NCBI RefSeq assembly: GCF_001039005.1
Contig: NZ_LDWR01000063.1
Location: 1-64,000, forward strand
Direction: 5' to 3'
DNA length: 64,000 nucleotides
DNA from: Burkholderia cepacia
GTDB lineage: Bacteria > Pseudomonadota > Gammaproteobacteria > Burkholderiales > Burkholderiaceae
A program made the translations under genes and the position numbers. Shown here piece by piece: positions 34,053 to 42,770 of this stretch. Numbering within the stretch: the first letter of the stretch is position 1; the number at the start of each line of letters is the position of its first letter. The notes beneath the pieces are model-generated. The model did not search any database and was not told the DNA's origin. It saw only the letters and a program-made list of their open reading frames with translations.

Positions 34053-35192
34053 TCAGGACCCTTCCTGCACCCAGTATTCGCCTTGCAGCGCAACGGGCTG
34101 GAAGCGTCGCACCATCGTGTCGAACGTGGCGCGCGGATCGAGATCGGCGAACAGCGCCGGATGCAGCCACTTGGCCATCGCCTGCACGGCGACGACGTTG
34201 AACGGCGAATTGTAGAAGTGATGCCAGATCGCATACGCACGCCGCTCGCGGACCGCGCGCAGCGGCGCGATCTGCGGCCGCTTCAGTGAACGGTCGAGCG
34301 AGCGGACGGCGGCGTCGCGCGGCACGCCGGCGCCGAGCGCGATGCGCTGCGGCGCACTTTGCAGCGTCTGGAGCGAGCCGATCGCGGTGCCGATGTAGAA
34401 ATCGGGCTGGCGGCTCAGCAGGTATTCGGGGTTCAGCGTGCCGTGCTCGCCGGGCACGCGGCCTTTCGCGACGTTGTTGCCGCCGGCGGCGTCGAGCAGG
34501 TGGCCCATCATGCCGGTCATCGTGTCGCAGCAGTCGCCCGACAGGCCGACACGGCTTTCGAGGAACACGCTCGGCGCGGCGGGGCGGGCGGTCGCGAGCC
34601 GCGTGCGGACGAGGTCGAGTTGCTGTTGCCAGTACGCGTTGAATTCCGTCGCGCGCTGCGGCGAGCCGAATACCTGGCCGAGCAGCGCGATGCTGCGCGG
34701 CGTGTTGGCGAGCGGGTCGTGCCGGAAGTCGACGAACACGATCGCGACGCCGGCCGCCTCGAGCCGCGCGAGCGTTTCGCGATCGCGCTCGCCGGGGCCG
34801 TGGCCGCCGCCGAGCCCGAAGATCGCGACCTGCGGACGCAGCGCGAGCGCGCGCTCGTCGCTGAAGCTGCCGGACTGCGAGCGTCCGATGCGCGGCACAT
34901 CCTTCAGGCGCGGGAAGCGCGCGAGCCATTGCGCGTAGCTCGCGGGATCGAGTTGCTCGAAATCCCCCATCATGCCCACGAGGCGGCGCGTCGGATCGTC
35001 GCCGTCGACCACCGCCAGCGCCGGCAGCAGGCGGCCCTCGCCGAGCAGCACGCGCTCGACGCGCGCGGGAATCCGGACCTGCCGCCCGGCCAGGTCGGTG
35101 ACGGTCGTCGTGTCCGCCCGAGCGGCATGGATCACGAGCCAGCCGCACAGCCATACGCCCAGCATGGCCCACATTCCGCTTGTCTTTTTCAC
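34053..35192 (-). CDS. Periplasmic ferric siderophore-binding protein
   Basis: A 379-residue class III periplasmic binding protein of the FepB/FecB/BtuF type. The start is GTG 35192, with GGGAG seven bases upstream and a proper signal peptide (VKKTSGMWAMLGVWLCGWLVIHAARA|DTTT); the ATG at 35174 would lose the basic n-region. Core blocks are VTDLAGRQVRIP, RVLLGEGRLLPAL, then RPQVAIFGLGG and NVVAVQAMAKWLHP. It is first in the uptake operon. Compared with FepB the protein is long, with an extra central stretch (VGLSGDCCDTMTGMMGHLL) that carries a cysteine pair. Confidence 0.88.
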   Translation of the reverse strand: MKKTSGMWAMLGVWLCGWLVIHAARADTTTVTDLAGRQVRIPARVERVLLGEGRLLPALAVVDGDDPTRRLVGMMGDFEQLDPASYAQWLARFPRLKDVPRIGRSQSGSFSDERALALRPQVAIFGLGGGHGPGERDRETLARLEAAGVAIVFVDFRHDPLANTPRSIALLGQVFGSPQRATEFNAYWQQQLDLVRTRLATARPAAPSVFLESRVGLSGDCCDTMTGMMGHLLDAAGGNNVAKGRVPGEHGTLNPEYLLSRQPDFYIGTAIGSLQTLQSAPQRIALGAGVPRDAAVRSLDRSLKRPQIAPLRAVRERRAYAIWHHFYNSPFNVVAVQAMAKWLHPALFADLDPRATFDTMVRRFQPVALQGEYWVQEGS

Positions 35193-35210
35193 GCGACTCC
35201 CGATACGATA

Positions 35211-35233
35211 TAAATGAGAACAATTCTCATTTA
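35211..35233. promoter_or_regulatory. Fur box upstream of the uptake operon
   Basis: TAAATGAGAA-CAA-TTCTCATTTA is a perfect inverted repeat with 10-bp arms, 19 bp upstream of the binding-protein GTG. It closely fits the Fur consensus of AT-rich TGA(A/G)AAT-type half-sites, so iron repression of the operon is expected. It is the most symmetrical regulatory site in the window and could also serve the divergent AraC gene. Confidence 0.85.
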
Positions 35234-35335
35234 ATTGTAGCCGAGCCGAGGCCATGACAGGGGTATCGGCCGTTTGATCGAACACCAAAATAGTTTGTGC
35301 GGGCGCAAGAGGCCTGCACGCGGGGGTATGACGAC

Positions 35336-36307
35336 ATGACAGCGCTGACGCCAGCCGCTTCCCATTCCGATCGCTATCGACACGATGCGCACGTCGCGCG
35401 GATCCGCGAGGTGCGACCCGGGTTGCGGATCCATTCCGACGATGCAACGGACGAATTCGACGCCGTGATGTCGGGGCAGTGTTCACCGGGCCTGCATCTC
35501 GTGCTGTTGCTCGAGGGTGCGCTCGACGTGTCGTACGGCGACCGGCGCGTGGTGTTGACGACCGACGGGCGACGCACCGGCCGCGTGGACCGCGAAACCG
35601 CGCGGCCCGCGGTGCGGATGCAGTCGTTCCTGCTCAACGCGACCGAGCCGGACACGTTCCGCAGGCGGCTCAGCAAGGGCGGTTACGCGCGGCGGCTGAG
35701 TCTCGCAATGTCGGGCGAATGGCTCGGCCATCTGCAGGAGGCCAGCCGCGGCGTCCTGCCGGAACAACTCGGCGCGATGCTGTCCGCGCATCTCGCGATC
35801 CGCTTCTGGCAGCCGACGCCGCGCGCGACGGCGCTCGCCGAGCAGATCGTGCGGCCACCGGCCTATCAGCCGATGCTGCAAGCGATCTATCTGGAAAGCC
35901 GCGTGCTCGAACTGCTCGCCGAGGCGTTCACGCCGCTCGAGAGCGATGCGGCGCACGCGTCGGACGCGTCGCTCGGGTCGCGCGACTATCGCCGGATGGC
36001 CGAGCTGCGCGCGTTCCTCGCGAGCGATGCGGCACAGGAATTGTCGCTCGACGACATCGCGCGGCACGCCGGGATGAGTGCGAACGCGATGCAGCGCCAG
36101 TTCCGCGCGGCCTACGGCACGACCGTGTTCGACTTCGTCCGCGAACATCATCTGCAGCGCGCGCGGCTCGCGCTCGAGCGCGACGCCGTGAGCGTCAAGC
36201 AGGCCGCGGCGCTGGCCGGCTACACGAGCGCCGCGAACTTCGCGACGGCCTACAAGCGCCGCTTCGGCGTCACGCCGACGCTCGCGCGACGCAGCGACCG
36301 GCGCTGA
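35336..36307 (+). CDS. AraC-family regulator of the siderophore locus (PchR-like)
   Basis: A 323-residue AraC/XylS regulator. The N-terminal sensing region (residues 1-220) resembles PchR-type siderophore regulators, including SPGLHLVLLLEGALDVSYGDRRV. The C-terminal ~100 residues hold the two HTH motifs (LDDIARHAGMSANAMQRQFR; VKQAAALAGYTSAANFATAYKRRFG). ATG 35336 is used, as the ATG 8 bp before it is in another frame. It lies between the divergent uptake operon and the receptor gene, both with Fur boxes, so it probably activates them when ferric siderophore is present. Confidence 0.9.
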   Translation: MTALTPAASHSDRYRHDAHVARIREVRPGLRIHSDDATDEFDAVMSGQCSPGLHLVLLLEGALDVSYGDRRVVLTTDGRRTGRVDRETARPAVRMQSFLLNATEPDTFRRRLSKGGYARRLSLAMSGEWLGHLQEASRGVLPEQLGAMLSAHLAIRFWQPTPRATALAEQIVRPPAYQPMLQAIYLESRVLELLAEAFTPLESDAAHASDASLGSRDYRRMAELRAFLASDAAQELSLDDIARHAGMSANAMQRQFRAAYGTTVFDFVREHHLQRARLALERDAVSVKQAAALAGYTSAANFATAYKRRFGVTPTLARRSDRR

Positions 36308-36375
36308 CGACGGTCGGCGACGGCGCTCAAACGACTTCGATGCTTACGCAAAGATTTCGGTTGATTACATGTTTC

Positions 36376-36404
36376 ATAATGTAAATGAGAATCAATCACA
36401 TTTT
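36376..36404 (+). promoter_or_regulatory. Fur box upstream of the TonB receptor gene
   Basis: The AT-rich stretch ATAATGTAAATGAGAATCAA followed by TCACATTTT contains AAATGAGAAT and an imperfect inverted partner CACATTT, 20 to 50 bp upstream of ATG 36425. It resembles the Fur consensus less exactly than the 35211 site but lies in the right place. Confidence 0.7.
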
Positions 36405-36424
36405 GAAACATCGAAAGCGCCACC

Positions 36425-38632
36425 ATGTCGAGTCAAGCTGCAAGCCTTGCATTGAAGCCGGTCGTCGTTGCCGGCCTGTATCTGATGGGTGCGTCGTGCG
36501 CGTGGGCGCAGACGCCTGACCGGGCGGCGGAACCTGCCGCCGCGTCTGCCGTCGCCGCCCGATCCGCCGCCGCCAAACCGGACGACCCGGCCAAGCCGGC
36601 CGGATCAACACCGCCGGAGGCCGCCGCCGATCCGGCCATGCTGAAGGAGGTCGTCGTGACGGCGAGCCGTCGCGAGCAGGCGATCCGCGAGGCGCCCGCG
36701 AGCATTTCGGTGATCAGCCGGGAAGACATCGAGGCGAAGCCGTATACGTCGGTCGCCGAGATCGTCGCCAACGTCGAGGGCGTGAGCGTCGTCGGTGCAT
36801 CGCCGAACGACCAGGACATCTCGATTCGCGGGATGCCGGGCGAGTACACGCTGATCCTGGTCGACGGCCGTCGCCAGAACACGCGCGAAACGATGAACCG
36901 CGGCACGGCCGGCGTGCAGTCGAACCTGATGCCGCCGCTGTCCGCGATCGAGCGGATCGAGGTGGTGCGCGGGCCGATGTCGTCGCTGTACGGCGCCGAC
37001 GCGATGGGCGGCGTGATCAACGTGATCACGCGCAAGGTGCCGAAGCGCTGGGGCGGCACGATCACGGCCGGCAGTGTGTGGCAGCTCGAATCGAACCAGG
37101 GCGACACGCAGAGCGTCGACTTCTGGCTCGGCGGCCCGCTGAAATCCGACGTGCTCGGGCTGCAGGCGTCGGGGCGTCTCCTGCATCGCGGCGAAGACAA
37201 CATCTACTACCCGAACAGCGGGACGGGCGGCGCGAACGGGCAGCGGATCGGCAGCTTCGACGTGAAGTTGTCCGCGAAACCCGCGAGCAACCAGGACGTG
37301 AGCGTAAACATCGGGCGCGAACAGCTCACCTATCTCAGCACGCCGGGCAAGAGCGCCGCGCCGCTCACGCCGCGCACGGCGGCCACCGCGCTCACGGAGA
37401 CGCGTCATGTCCGCGATTACTGGGGCATCACGCACGACGGCCGCTGGGGCTTCGCCGACACGACGGTGTCGCTGTACGGCGAACGCGGCGTGCAGGACCA
37501 GTGGACGCCGGCCGGGCGTTCGCCGGTGAAACCTGCGCTGACCGACACGATCCTCGAGGCCAAGGCCGCCGTGCCGTGGTGGGGCGAGCGCAACATCCTG
37601 ACCGTGGGTGGCCAGCACATCTGGTCGAGGCTGTCGGGCGTCAGCGTGCAGGACGCGGTGCCGAAAGGGCATGGCGTCAATGCGGATCGCGTCGCACGCA
37701 ACGCGTGGGCGCTGTTCGGCGAGAACGACTACTTCTTCAACGACCGCTTCACGCTGACGACCGGCGTGCGACTCGATCACGACGACCGCTACGGCAGCCA
37801 CGTGAGCCCGCGCATCTACGGCGTGTACCAGCTCAGCAAGACGTGGACGGTGCGCGGCGGCGTTTCGACCGGTTTTCGTCCGCCGTCGCTGCGTCAGAGC
37901 ACGGCCGGCTACTGCATGACGTCGGGCGGCGCGGCGGGCGCGATGCCCGGCACGCTGTGCGGCAATCCGGATCTCAAGCCGGAGACGAGCCTGACCGAGG
38001 AGCTCGGCGTGCGCTACGACCTGGGCGACACGTACGCGGGCCTGACGCTGTTCAACAACCTGTTCAAGAACAAGGTGGCGAGCTACGACACGGGCAAGGC
38101 CGATCCGCGCTCGCCTGGCCGCAACATCTATGTGTACGACAACATCGACCGGGTCAAGCTGTACGGGCTCGAGATCGGCGCGGGCACGCGCCTGTCGCGC
38201 ACGCTGAAGGTGTCGGGTGCCTACACGCTGACCGAATCGCGCCGCGAGGGCAGCGGCGAGAAGGCGTTCAACGGCAGTTCGCTCGACGGCTATCCGCTCG
38301 ACAAGACGCCGAAGCACAAATTCAACGTGCAGGTCGACTGGACGCCGACCGCCAAGCTTGACCTCTACGCAGCGGCGAACTACAGCGGCAGCGAATACTG
38401 GGCCGCGTTCCGCAACGGCGCGCAGGGCGTGCGCGAGCGGCCGTCGACGACGACCTTCGATCTCGGCGGGCGCTACCGGATCGACAAGCGTTTCTCCGTC
38501 AATTTCGCGGTGCTCAACCTGACCAACAAGATGGTGCCGATCGACGATCGCACGCGCACGACCGGGCTGAGCGGCAACTGGCTCGTCGACCAGGGGCGCC
38601 GCATCGCGGTGAGCCTGACCGCCGAAATGTGA
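36425..38632 (+). CDS. TonB-dependent outer membrane receptor for a catecholate siderophore
   Basis: A 735-residue receptor. The signal peptide ends near AWAQ (about residue 29) and is followed by an Ala/Pro-rich spacer (residues 30-70). The TonB box is LKEVVVTASR (about 73-82), the plug domain runs from ISVISREDIE to INVITRKV, and the 22-strand barrel region reaches the terminal aromatic-rich strand (RRIAVSLTAEM). Plug motif VVRGPMSSLYGADAMGGVI is typical of FepA/CirA/IrgA catecholate receptors. It precedes entC by 49 bp, so uptake and synthesis are probably co-regulated by iron and the AraC protein. Confidence 0.94.
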   Translation: MSSQAASLALKPVVVAGLYLMGASCAWAQTPDRAAEPAAASAVAARSAAAKPDDPAKPAGSTPPEAAADPAMLKEVVVTASRREQAIREAPASISVISREDIEAKPYTSVAEIVANVEGVSVVGASPNDQDISIRGMPGEYTLILVDGRRQNTRETMNRGTAGVQSNLMPPLSAIERIEVVRGPMSSLYGADAMGGVINVITRKVPKRWGGTITAGSVWQLESNQGDTQSVDFWLGGPLKSDVLGLQASGRLLHRGEDNIYYPNSGTGGANGQRIGSFDVKLSAKPASNQDVSVNIGREQLTYLSTPGKSAAPLTPRTAATALTETRHVRDYWGITHDGRWGFADTTVSLYGERGVQDQWTPAGRSPVKPALTDTILEAKAAVPWWGERNILTVGGQHIWSRLSGVSVQDAVPKGHGVNADRVARNAWALFGENDYFFNDRFTLTTGVRLDHDDRYGSHVSPRIYGVYQLSKTWTVRGGVSTGFRPPSLRQSTAGYCMTSGGAAGAMPGTLCGNPDLKPETSLTEELGVRYDLGDTYAGLTLFNNLFKNKVASYDTGKADPRSPGRNIYVYDNIDRVKLYGLEIGAGTRLSRTLKVSGAYTLTESRREGSGEKAFNGSSLDGYPLDKTPKHKFNVQVDWTPTAKLDLYAAANYSGSEYWAAFRNGAQGVRERPSTTTFDLGGRYRIDKRFSVNFAVLNLTNKMVPIDDRTRTTGLSGNWLVDQGRRIAVSLTAEM

Positions 38633-38681
38633 CGGCATGGCCGGCGCGCCGCGCCGGCTCATTCAATCTGGAGGCAATGTC

Positions 38682-39866
38682 ATGAATGCGATTTCCCGAC
38701 CCGACGAACTATTAGTACCCCATAACGTGTGGGATGTGTATCGCGCGGATACCCCGTTGTTTCTCGCAACGCCGGCGCATACGGTGCTGGCCTGCGATGT
38801 CGCGGAGGCGATCCCGCATGCGGACGCGCCGCTCGCGGCGCGCGTGAACGATGCGTTGCGCCGCGCGCGGGCCGACGGCCACGTGGGCGCGACGGTGGTC
38901 GGCGCGGTGCCGTTCGACGTCGGCGCGCCGACTGCGCTGCGGGTTGCGCGCACGATGCTGCGCGCGCGGCCGCTCGGCGCGCGGCGGGCAGCCGGGCCGG
39001 CCGGCACGCGCTATGCGACGCGCGAGGTGCCGTCCGCGGATGCGTATGCGGACGCGGTCGCGCAGGCGGTTGCCCGGATTCGTGCGGGCGAGCTCGACAA
39101 GGTCGTGCTGGCGCGCACGCTGGAGGCGACCGGCGAGGTGCCGGTCGACGTTGCGGCGCTCGTCGCGCGACTCGCGTCGTGCAATCCGCACGGCTATACG
39201 TTCTCCGTGGATCTCGGTGCGGGCCGCACGCTGCTGGGCGCGAGCCCGGAGCTGCTCGTGAACCGCTTCGGCGGCGTCGTGCGCGCGAATCCGCTGGCGG
39301 GTTCCGCGCCGCGCAGCCGCGACCCGGTCGAGGACCGGCGCCGCGCGCAGGCGCTGCTGGCGTCCGCGAAGGATCTCGACGAGCACCGGGTCGTCGTCGA
39401 AGCCGTGCGCGACAGCCTCGCGCCGCTGTGCCGGCGGCTCGACGTGCCGGCGCGCCCGTCGCTCGTCCATACGGAAACGATGTGGCATCTGTCGACCGAG
39501 GTGTGCGGCGAAACCGACGCGGATGCGTTGACGCTCGCACTCGCGCTGCATCCGACGCCCGCCGTCTGCGGCGCGCCGCGCGCGGCGGCGCGCGACTGCA
39601 TTCGCGATGCCGAGCCGTTCGATCGCGGCTTCTACGCGGGGATGCTCGGCTGGGTCGATGCGCATGGCGACGGCGAGTGGGTCGTCACGATTCGCTGCGC
39701 CGAAGCGTTCGACCGCACGCTGCGGCTCTATGCGGGCGCGGGCGTGGTCGGCGAATCGACGCCCGAAGGCGAGCGTGCGGAAACCGCGGCCAAGTTCCGG
39801 ACGATGCTGGATGCGCTCGGTATCGATCGCGATGCGGCATCGGGCGCCGCGCGGGAGGCCGTATGA
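38682..39866 (+). CDS. entC: Isochorismate synthase
   Basis: A 394-residue chorismate-binding enzyme that converts chorismate to isochorismate, the first committed step to 2,3-dihydroxybenzoate. Family blocks are [30 protein letters not shown] with the [12 protein letters not shown] segment, and the closing [23 protein letters not shown] with the catalytic Mg-binding Glu residues. TGGAGG precedes ATG 38682. The next gene entE overlaps by ATGA. It is closer to DhbC/EntC than to salicylate synthases, which would be consistent with entB and entA in the operon. Confidence 0.93.
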   Translation: MNAISRPDELLVPHNVWDVYRADTPLFLATPAHTVLACDVAEAIPHADAPLAARVNDALRRARADGHVGATVVGAVPFDVGAPTALRVARTMLRARPLGARRAAGPAGTRYATREVPSADAYADAVAQAVARIRAGELDKVVLARTLEATGEVPVDVAALVARLASCNPHGYTFSVDLGAGRTLLGASPELLVNRFGGVVRANPLAGSAPRSRDPVEDRRRAQALLASAKDLDEHRVVVEAVRDSLAPLCRRLDVPARPSLVHTETMWHLSTEVCGETDADALTLALALHPTPAVCGAPRAAARDCIRDAEPFDRGFYAGMLGWVDAHGDGEWVVTIRCAEAFDRTLRLYAGAGVVGESTPEGERAETAAKFRTMLDALGIDRDAASGAAREAV

Positions 39867-41479
39867 CGCCCGCGAACCGCACGCCGTGGCCGGACGCGTT
39901 CGCCGCGGCGTATCGGCAGAAAGGGTACTGGCTCGGCCAGTCGTTCGCGCAGTGGTTCGACGAACGCGTCGCGCGGCACGGCGAACGCGTCGCGCTCGTA
40001 CAGGGCGACCTGCGCTGGTCGTACCGGACGTTCGCGGCGGAAGCCGAACGTACGGCCCGCGCGCTGACCGCGTGCGGGATCGTGCCGGGCGACCGCGTCG
40101 TCGTGCAATTGCCGAACTGCGTCGCCTTTTTCGCGGTGACGTTCGCGCTGTTCCGGATCGGCGCGCTGCCGGTGTTCGCGCTGCCCGCGCATCGCCGGCG
40201 CGAGATCGGCTACTTCTGCCAACACGCGGGCGCGGTCGCCTATGTCGCGGCCGAACAGCACGACGGGTTCGACTACCGGGCGCTCGCGAGCGAGATCCGC
40301 GCCGATGCGCCGACGCTGCGCCACGTGCTGTTCACGGCGCCCGGCAATGCGCGCGTGGCGCTGCCGGATGCGACGCCCGACGTTGCGCTGCCGCCGGGGC
40401 CCGGCGCGCACGAGATCGCGTTCCTGCAACTGTCGGGCGGCAGCACGGGTACGCCGAAGCTGATTCCGCGCACGCACGACGATTACCTGTACAGCGTGCG
40501 CGAGAGCGCGCGCATTTGCGGGCTGACCGAACGCAGCGTCTATCTCGCGGCGCTGCCGGCCGCGCACAACTATGCGCTGAGTTCGCCGGGCTCGCTCGGT
40601 GTGTTCGATGCCGGCGGCACCGTCGTGCTGAGCGACGGCGCGAGCCCCGACTCCGCGTTCCCGCTGATCGAGCGCGAGCGCGTGACGGTGGCGGCACTGG
40701 TGCCGCCGCTCGTGCCCGTATGGCTGGCCGCGGCCGGGCAGCGGCGCGGCGCGCTGGCGAGCCTCGAACTCGTGCAGGTCGGCGGCGCGCGCTTCGATCC
40801 GGCGCTCGCGGCGCGCGCGGCCGACGGCTTCGGCACGCAATTGCAGCAGGTGTTCGGGATGGCCGAAGGGCTCGTCAACTACACGCGGCTCGACGATCCG
40901 CGCGACGTGGTGATCGCCACGCAAGGGCGCCCGATCTCGCCGGACGACGAGATCCGCATCGTCGACGACGACGACCGCCCGGTCGAACCCGGCGAGGTCG
41001 GCCATCTGCTGACGCGCGGCCCGTACACGATCCGCGGCTACTACGACGCGGCCGCGCACAACGCGCGCGCGTTCACGGCGGACGGCTTTTATCGCACTGG
41101 CGATCGCGTCCGCCTGACGGCGGGCGGCCAGCTCGTCGTCGAGGGGCGCGCGAAGGACCAGATCAACCGCGGCGGCGAGAAGATCCCGGCCGAGGAAATC
41201 GAACATCTGCTGCTCGCGCATCCGGGTGTCGTCGACGCGGCGCTGGTCGCGATGCCCGACCCGTATCTCGGCGAACGCAGTTGCGCGTACGTGATTCGCG
41301 GCGCGTCCGCGCCGGCCGCGGCGGACCTCGTGCGCTTCGTGCGTGGCCAGGGCGTGGCCGCGTACAAGGTGCCCGACCGGATCGAATTCGTCGACGCATT
41401 CCCGAAAACGCCCGTCGGCAAGATCGACAAGCGCGCGCTTCGGCAGCACATCGCGGATCGGCTCGCCGCCGCCGCGTGA
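39863..41479 (+). CDS. entE: 2,3-Dihydroxybenzoate-AMP ligase
   Basis: A 538-residue stand-alone adenylation enzyme that activates 2,3-DHB and loads it on the aryl carrier domain of EntB. Core motifs are [21 protein letters not shown] (A3), [14 protein letters not shown] (A5), YRTGDRV (A7) and [15 protein letters not shown] (A8), with GKIDKRAL as the A10 lysine. The aryl-pocket stretch [11 protein letters not shown] matches the HNY-LSSPG form of DhbE/EntE rather than amino-acid domains. It overlaps entC by 4 bp. Salicylate as the substrate is less likely given entA/entB. Confidence 0.94.
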   Translation: MTPANRTPWPDAFAAAYRQKGYWLGQSFAQWFDERVARHGERVALVQGDLRWSYRTFAAEAERTARALTACGIVPGDRVVVQLPNCVAFFAVTFALFRIGALPVFALPAHRRREIGYFCQHAGAVAYVAAEQHDGFDYRALASEIRADAPTLRHVLFTAPGNARVALPDATPDVALPPGPGAHEIAFLQLSGGSTGTPKLIPRTHDDYLYSVRESARICGLTERSVYLAALPAAHNYALSSPGSLGVFDAGGTVVLSDGASPDSAFPLIERERVTVAALVPPLVPVWLAAAGQRRGALASLELVQVGGARFDPALAARAADGFGTQLQQVFGMAEGLVNYTRLDDPRDVVIATQGRPISPDDEIRIVDDDDRPVEPGEVGHLLTRGPYTIRGYYDAAAHNARAFTADGFYRTGDRVRLTAGGQLVVEGRAKDQINRGGEKIPAEEIEHLLLAHPGVVDAALVAMPDPYLGERSCAYVIRGASAPAAADLVRFVRGQGVAAYKVPDRIEFVDAFPKTPVGKIDKRALRQHIADRLAAAA

Positions 41480-41527
41480 CGGGTGCGGCGACGCCCCGTC
41501 GATTTTTCCATTCCAAAGCAATCCATC

Positions 41528-42403
41528 ATGGCCATTCCGAAAATCGCTTCCTATCCGATGCCGGCCGAGCTGCCGGCGAACCGCGTGAACTGGCGGTTCG
41601 ACCCGCGCCGCGCGGCGCTGCTCGTGCACGACATGCAGGACTACTTTCTCGACTTCTACGACCGTGCGGCCGCGCCGGTGCCGACGCTCGTCGCACACGT
41701 GCGCCGCCTGATCGATTTCGCGCATGCCGCCGGGATGCCGGTCTACTACACAGCGCAGCCGGCAACTCAGGCGGCGGCCGACCGGGCGCTCCTGACCGAC
41801 ATGTGGGGGCCGGGCCTCACCGCGCAGCCGTCGCGCGCGGCGATCTGCGACGCGCTCGCGCCGGCGCCCGGCGACACGGTGCTCGACAAGTGGCGCTACA
41901 GCGCGTTCCGGCGCTCGCCGCTCGAGACGCACCTGCGCGAGCAGGGGCGCGACCAGCTCGCGATCTGCGGGATCTACGCGCACATCGGCTGTCTGATGAC
42001 CGCCTGCGACGCGTTCATGCGCGACGTGCAGCCGTTTTTCGTCGCCGACGCGCTCGCGGATTTCTCCGAGCGCGAGCACCGCATGGCGCTCGACTACGTG
42101 GCTGGACGCTGCGGAATGGCGGTGACCACGGACGCGCTCGTTGGCGTCGCGCCGGCGGACGATACGGCAGCGATGCTCGCCGCGATCGCGGCGCAGGTCG
42201 CCCGCAGCCTGCGGATACCGGCTGCCGACCTGCGCGAGCACGACAACCTGGTCGATTGCGGACTCGATTCGATCCGGATGATGACGCTCGTCGAGCAGTG
42301 GCGCGCGCAAGGCTACGACGTCACGTTCGTCCAGCTTGCCGAGCAGCCGACGCTCGGCGCATGGACGCAGGTGCTGCAGCGCGCGGCGCGGGTGAGCGCA
42401 TGA
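41528..42403 (+). CDS. entB: Isochorismatase with aryl carrier domain
   Basis: A bifunctional 291-residue protein. Residues ~1-210 are the isochorismatase domain, with the catalytic Asp35 in [10 protein letters not shown], Lys121 in DKWRYSAF, and CGIYAHIGC, the EntB form that lacks a catalytic cysteine at the usual place. It hydrolyses isochorismate to 2,3-dihydro-2,3-DHB. Residues ~215-291 are the aryl carrier protein; [10 protein letters not shown] carries the phosphopantetheine Ser248, which EntE charges. ATG 41528 is used since it gives the standard MAIPKI start. No PPTase gene is in the window. Confidence 0.94.
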   Translation: MAIPKIASYPMPAELPANRVNWRFDPRRAALLVHDMQDYFLDFYDRAAAPVPTLVAHVRRLIDFAHAAGMPVYYTAQPATQAAADRALLTDMWGPGLTAQPSRAAICDALAPAPGDTVLDKWRYSAFRRSPLETHLREQGRDQLAICGIYAHIGCLMTACDAFMRDVQPFFVADALADFSEREHRMALDYVAGRCGMAVTTDALVGVAPADDTAAMLAAIAAQVARSLRIPAADLREHDNLVDCGLDSIRMMTLVEQWRAQGYDVTFVQLAEQPTLGAWTQVLQRAARVSA

Positions 42404-42726
42404 CGGCGCGTCCGGCGATGCCCGGTGCCCGTCCGGCGACGTTCGTCAGCACGGCGGAGGTGTCGGTGCCACAGGCCGACCGCGTGCTGTTCAAGCTGTG
42501 CAAGCACTACGCGATCAAGGTGCCGGTCGTGTTCGACGAGCATCGCGCGACCGTCGATTTCCCGTACGGCGTCTGCCGGATGCTGCGCACCGACGACGTG
42601 CTGCAGCTTCGCTGCGAAGCCGATTCGTCGGAGCAACTCGAGCAGGTCCAGTACGTGATGGACGAGCACCTGGGGCTGATGTCGCGTAACCGGGCGCTGG
42701 TGGTCGCATGGGAGCGGGGCGCGTGA
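42400..42726 (+). CDS. DUF2218 protein in the siderophore operon
   Basis: A 108-residue soluble protein matching DUF2218: FVSTAEVSVPQADRVLFKLCKHYAIKVPVVFDE, then GVCRMLRTDDVLQLRC and LEQVQYVMDEHLGLMSRN. Family members occur near siderophore and iron genes but no biochemical role is known to me. Its ATG overlaps the entB stop (ATGA) and the NRPS follows after 44 bp, so it is firmly inside the biosynthetic operon. It has no signal peptide. A regulatory or enzyme-assisting role is possible; nothing in the sequence decides this. Confidence 0.82.
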   Translation: MTARPAMPGARPATFVSTAEVSVPQADRVLFKLCKHYAIKVPVVFDEHRATVDFPYGVCRMLRTDDVLQLRCEADSSEQLEQVQYVMDEHLGLMSRNRALVVAWERGA

Positions 42727-42770
42727 CGCGGCCCGCCTCCGGCTCAACGAACTTCGGAGCAAGCTCGCTC

